The notes beneath the pieces were generated by a model. It searched no databases and had not been told where the DNA came from. It was given only the letters and a program-made list of their open reading frames with translations. The position numbers and the translations under genes are program-made. A stretch of 19,236 nucleotides of DNA from Streptomyces sp. NRRL S-87 (GTDB taxonomy: Bacteria > Actinomycetota > Actinomycetes > Streptomycetales > Streptomycetaceae): NCBI RefSeq assembly GCF_000719335.1, contig NZ_JOGB01000088.1, positions 1 through 19,236 of the forward strand, in the 5' to 3' direction. Of the stretch, positions 16,566-19,236 are shown one piece after another. Every line of letters starts with the position of its first letter. The first letter of the stretch is position 1.

Positions 16566-16607
16566 CCGCCACGCGGGCGGCCGGAGGACCGCCCGGCCGC
16601 GTGGCGG
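16566..16607 (-). terminator. Terminator of the second FG-GAP gene
   Basis: CCGCCACGCGG (16566-16576) is exactly complementary to CCGCGTGGCGG (16597-16607), with further short pairing inside. It begins 6 nt past the minus-strand stop at 16614 and separates this gene from the kinase gene. Confidence 0.8.
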
Positions 16608-16613
16608 GAGGGC

Positions 16614-18059
16614 TCAGCGGGCGAAGGTGTCGCCGAAGGAGGTGTCGTCGGCGGGGAGCCCGACGTCCTGCGGGTTGATCGACCGAGCGCGGGCGGTGCC
16701 GATCCGCTTGCCGGTCGACGGCAGGACGGTGACCGACGAGCCCCGCGGGTACGGCCAGGACGCGGCGCCCGCGAACAGGTCGGCCTTGCCGTCGCCGTCG
16801 GTGTCGGCCAACTCGACGCCGGCGCCGAATTGTTCCTGCAGGCGTGGGTCGCCCGGGATGTTCTTGGTGGCGCGGCTGAAGCTCTGGGTGCCGGTGGTGG
16901 CCGGGCCCTGGGCGGAGCCGTACACCACGACCACCCGGCCGGCGAAGGCGGCGCCGGCCACCGTCTGGCCGAGCGAGCCGACGGCCAGGTCCTGGTAGCC
17001 GTCGCCGTTGACGTCTCCGAAGGAGAGCTCGTTGCCGAAGTAGTCGTTCTTCTCGGAGGAGCCGGGGATGCCGGTGCTCTCCTGCGTGAGGACGACGGGA
17101 GTCGGGGCCGGTCCGGTCGCCGAGCCGTACGAGACGAGCACCCGGCCGCCGGTCTGGGCGGCGGTGTCCGACGGCTGGCCCGTCACGATGTCGGCGTATC
17201 CGTCGCCGTTGAGGTCGCCGACGGCCTTCGTGCCGGCCGGTACGGGCGTGGCGGCCGCGACCGCCAGACCCGTCGGGGAGCCGGGGACGACGTGCGCGGA
17301 GGGCACGTTCGCGGAGGTCAGGGACTCGACGAGGAGGTCGTCGCGGCCGTCGCCGGTCACGTCCCCGGCGGTCAGGCTGTTGACCAGACGGGAGAGGGTG
17401 AACGGGACCGTGATCCGGGCGGCGGTCGGGGCGGGGGCCGTGCGGTCGATGCCCTTGAAGGCGTGCAGGGTGGTGCCGGGGGACCTGGTGGGGAGGGCGC
17501 CCGCGATCAGCTCGTCCCTGCCGTCCCCGTCGAAGTCGCCCGCGGTGAGTTTGGCGCCCCACTTGCGGGAGTTGGGAGACGCGGGGCCCGGGACCGGTTC
17601 CGGGTCGTCGAGGGTGACGGCGCCGGAGAGGCCGTCGGGGGAGCCGAAGACGACGGAGAGGGAGCCGGTGAGCCCGCCGGCGTACGGCGCGGCCACGGCC
17701 AGGTCGGTGAAGCCGTCGGCGTTGAAGTCGCCGACCGCGCTGGAGCGGCCGAAGCCGGCGCCCTGTTCGGGGGTGCCGGGTATGCCCGCCGTGCCCTGGG
17801 TGAGCACCTGGCGGTGGGCAGGGGAGACGCCGGTGGCGGAGCCGTAGAGGACGACCACCCGGCCGGCGCCCGAGGCGGCGCCCACCGCGGAGAAGGGGGC
17901 GGGGACGGCGATGTCGCCGTAGCCGTCGCCGTTGAAGTCGGCCTTGGGCTTCGGGGCGGGGGCCGGCGCGGCCGTGGCCGGGCCGCCGAGGGCGAGCAGT
18001 GGGGCGGTCAGCGCGACGGCGGTCGCGATCGCCAGGGTGGTGCGGGTCCTTCGCTGCAT
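16614..18059 (-). CDS. Secreted FG-GAP (integrin-alpha-like) propeller protein
   Basis: The 481-aa exported protein has a signal peptide (QRRTRTT, then a hydrophobic stretch, with a cut expected after ATA at about 30). Seven FG-GAP units follow, each with a DxNxDGxxD calcium-type loop and a GxVxVxYGSxxG strand, for example DFNGDGYGDIAVPAP and GDVNGDGYQDLAVGS. This is the classical integrin-alpha-like seven-bladed propeller, distinct from the Trp-rich units of the other FG-GAP protein at 7424-9115. The ATG at 18059 has GAAGGA 8 nt upstream, and longer in-frame starts would precede the signal sequence. No enzyme domain is seen, so ligand binding at the cell surface is likely. It lies between murQ and the kinase but has its own promoter and terminator. 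Confidence 0.9.
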   Translation of the reverse strand: MQRRTRTTLAIATAVALTAPLLALGGPATAAPAPAPKPKADFNGDGYGDIAVPAPFSAVGAASGAGRVVVLYGSATGVSPAHRQVLTQGTAGIPGTPEQGAGFGRSSAVGDFNADGFTDLAVAAPYAGGLTGSLSVVFGSPDGLSGAVTLDDPEPVPGPASPNSRKWGAKLTAGDFDGDGRDELIAGALPTRSPGTTLHAFKGIDRTAPAPTAARITVPFTLSRLVNSLTAGDVTGDGRDDLLVESLTSANVPSAHVVPGSPTGLAVAAATPVPAGTKAVGDLNGDGYADIVTGQPSDTAAQTGGRVLVSYGSATGPAPTPVVLTQESTGIPGSSEKNDYFGNELSFGDVNGDGYQDLAVGSLGQTVAGAAFAGRVVVVYGSAQGPATTGTQSFSRATKNIPGDPRLQEQFGAGVELADTDGDGKADLFAGAASWPYPRGSSVTVLPSTGKRIGTARARSINPQDVGLPADDTSFGDTFAR

Positions 18060-18098
18060 GGCGCGGATCCTTCGAAGAGTGGGGATGGCGCCTGTCGA

Positions 18099-18123
18099 GA
18101 CCGCCGGTGGCAACGAAAGGTTG
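18099..18123 (-). promoter_or_regulatory. Candidate ECF-type promoter of the second FG-GAP gene
   Basis: On the minus strand CAACC (18123-18119), 15 bp, CGGTC (18103-18099) has ECF sigma-factor spacing. The -35 part sits in a small inverted repeat GCAAC-GAAAG-GTTGC (plus strand). It would leave a leader of about 33 nt. The pattern is shared with the region upstream of trpF. Confidence 0.35.
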
Positions 18124-18245
18124 CACTGCCCGGGGCCCGGCGTATCCCAACTTCGAAGGGGACGCGCCGGATTGGGGCGGCCTTCCCGAGGGCTCCCCCT
18201 CTGGTGCGTGGGATCAGACCGGGGACGGCTCCTTCGGCTGGGGCA

Positions 18246-19184
18246 TCAGCCGCCGGCGGTCGGGGGCGCGGCGGCGAGGGCGTCGCGCAGGTGGCCGTCC
18301 GCGGCGTCGAGCAGCTCGGCCGCGGTGGGGGCGTCGACCCCGGCCAGGACCATCAGGATGGCCGGCTTGACCTCCCCGTCCGTGGCGGCGAGGGCGGCCT
18401 CGACCGCCTCGTCCGGCGCGCCGGTGGCGAGCGCGACGATGTGGCGCGAGCGGGCGCGCAGCTTCTCGTTGGAGGCGCGTACGTCGACCATGAGGTTCCC
18501 GTACGTCTTGCCGAGCCGGATCATCGTGATGGTCGAGAGCATGTTGAGCACGAGCTTCTGGGCGGTGCCCGCCTTCAACCGGGTCGAGCCGGCGAGCAGT
18601 TCGGGGCCCACCACGACCTCGATGCCGTGCTCGGCGGCCGCCGTGAGCGCGCTGCCCGCGTTGCAGGAGAGCCCGACCGTGAGCGCCCCGCGCGCCCGCG
18701 CGTAGGTGACCGCGCCGATGGCGTACGGGGTGCGGCCCGAGGCGGAGACGCCGACGACGGTGTCGCGGTCGGTGAGGTCCAGGGCCGCGAGGTCGGCAGC
18801 GGCCAGCTCGGGGGAGTCCTCGGCGCCCTCGACGGCCGCCACCATGGCTCCCGGGCCACCCGCGATCAGGCCCACGACCTGGGAGGGGTCGGTGTTGAAG
18901 GTCGGCGGGCACTCGCTCGCGTCCAGTACGCCCATCCGGCCCGCCGTGCCCGCGCCCGCGTAGAGGAGCCGGCCGCCGCGGGCCATGCGGGCGGCGATCG
19001 CGTCGACGGCGGCGGCGATCTCGGGGAGCCGGGCGGCGACGGCGGCCGGGACGGAGGCGTCCTCGGCGTTCATGGTGCGGGCGATGTCGAGGGTGGACTG
19101 CCGGTCGATCTCGGCGAGTTCGGGGCGGAACGCCTCGGTGGTGAGCATGGCGAGCTGGGCGCGGAGTTCCGCGTACGCGGTCAT
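18246..19184 (-). CDS. murQ: N-acetylmuramic acid 6-phosphate etherase
   Basis: The 312-aa SIS-fold enzyme splits the lactyl ether of MurNAc 6-phosphate to GlcNAc 6-phosphate and D-lactate, a cytosolic step in recycling cell-wall peptidoglycan. Motifs visible are GRLLYAGAGTAGRMGVLDASECPPTF (described in part: sugar-phosphate loop 71-83, Glu91) and VEGAEDS (118-124), where Glu122 is 31 residues after Glu91, as in E. coli Glu83/Glu114. SASGRTPYAIG (148-157) and LSCN (172-175) follow. The start at 19184 is chosen because GAAGGAG lies 9 nt upstream; the in-frame ATG at 19205 has no ribosome-binding site. Upstream neighbours lie outside the window; in relatives a MurR/RpiR regulator or a transporter may accompany it. 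Confidence 0.96.
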   Translation of the reverse strand: MTAYAELRAQLAMLTTEAFRPELAEIDRQSTLDIARTMNAEDASVPAAVAARLPEIAAAVDAIAARMARGGRLLYAGAGTAGRMGVLDASECPPTFNTDPSQVVGLIAGGPGAMVAAVEGAEDSPELAAADLAALDLTDRDTVVGVSASGRTPYAIGAVTYARARGALTVGLSCNAGSALTAAAEHGIEVVVGPELLAGSTRLKAGTAQKLVLNMLSTITMIRLGKTYGNLMVDVRASNEKLRARSRHIVALATGAPDEAVEAALAATDGEVKPAILMVLAGVDAPTAAELLDAADGHLRDALAAAPPTAGG

Positions 19185-19236
19185 GGGGGTGGGCTCCTTC
19201 GTCATGCGGGAGGGCGGGTCGGGGTGGGGGTGCGGG

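Noticed and set aside
18070..18158. Palindrome CTTCGAAG at 18070-18077 and 18151-18158 as paired operators
   Set aside because: An 8-bp palindrome seen twice 81 bp apart could be chance, and one copy overlaps the ribosome-binding region; there is too little to call a site.

Overview
The window is high-GC actinobacterial chromosome, almost certainly Streptomyces. Codon third positions are mostly G or C, ribosome-binding sites are strong and purine-rich, and there are two tandem CIRCE operators before groEL. An XRE/DUF397 pair and very alanine-rich secreted FG-GAP proteins are also present. The order otsA, gpgS, thrC, cysO-like gene, csp, groEL2 with murQ further on resembles, from memory, the core region around SCO4290 to SCO4307 of S. 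coelicolor. No database search was run.

Layout. Bases 1-147 hold a branched hairpin downstream of otsA. On the minus strand gpgS (glucosyl-3-phosphoglycerate synthase, GTG start at 2637) and otsA (trehalose-6-phosphate synthase) are 9 bp apart and probably translationally coupled. Divergent from them, a clear SAM-I riboswitch (2806-2951) precedes thrC (threonine synthase) and a CysO-type sulfur-carrier gene, closed by a 17-bp perfect hairpin. Then come a 66-aa cold-shock protein with a long leader, two CIRCE operators and groEL. A secreted FG-GAP repeat protein on the minus strand converges on groEL.

The accessory part is 9256-12566. It holds a stand-alone trpF, which is notable because most Streptomyces rely on bifunctional PriA. 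Next is a winged-helix/zinc-ribbon protein coupled by an ATGA overlap to a 46-aa truncated Uma2-family fragment. Then come an XRE/DUF5753 regulator with an overlapping DUF397 partner and a perfect 8+8 bp inverted repeat in their promoter region, and a divergent 84-aa protein of unknown function. After this are a 1316-aa Ser/Thr kinase fused to a STAND-type tail and WD40 repeats, a second secreted FG-GAP propeller protein, and murQ (MurNAc-6-phosphate etherase), all on the minus strand.

How the parts may work together. thrC and cysO appear to be one SAM-sensing operon that joins the aspartate-family branch to sulfur-carrier-dependent cysteine synthesis. csp and groEL are stress genes with their own leaders and operators. 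gpgS and otsA make glucosylated compatible-solute precursors. The XRE/DUF397 block, Uma2 fragment and HTH protein look like a mobile-type accessory patch inserted next to trpF. The strongest items for follow-up are the riboswitch whose P1 helix abuts the thrC ribosome-binding site, and the CysO tail that ends Gly-Gly-Cys. The kinase/STAND-tail fusion and the retained trpF come next.
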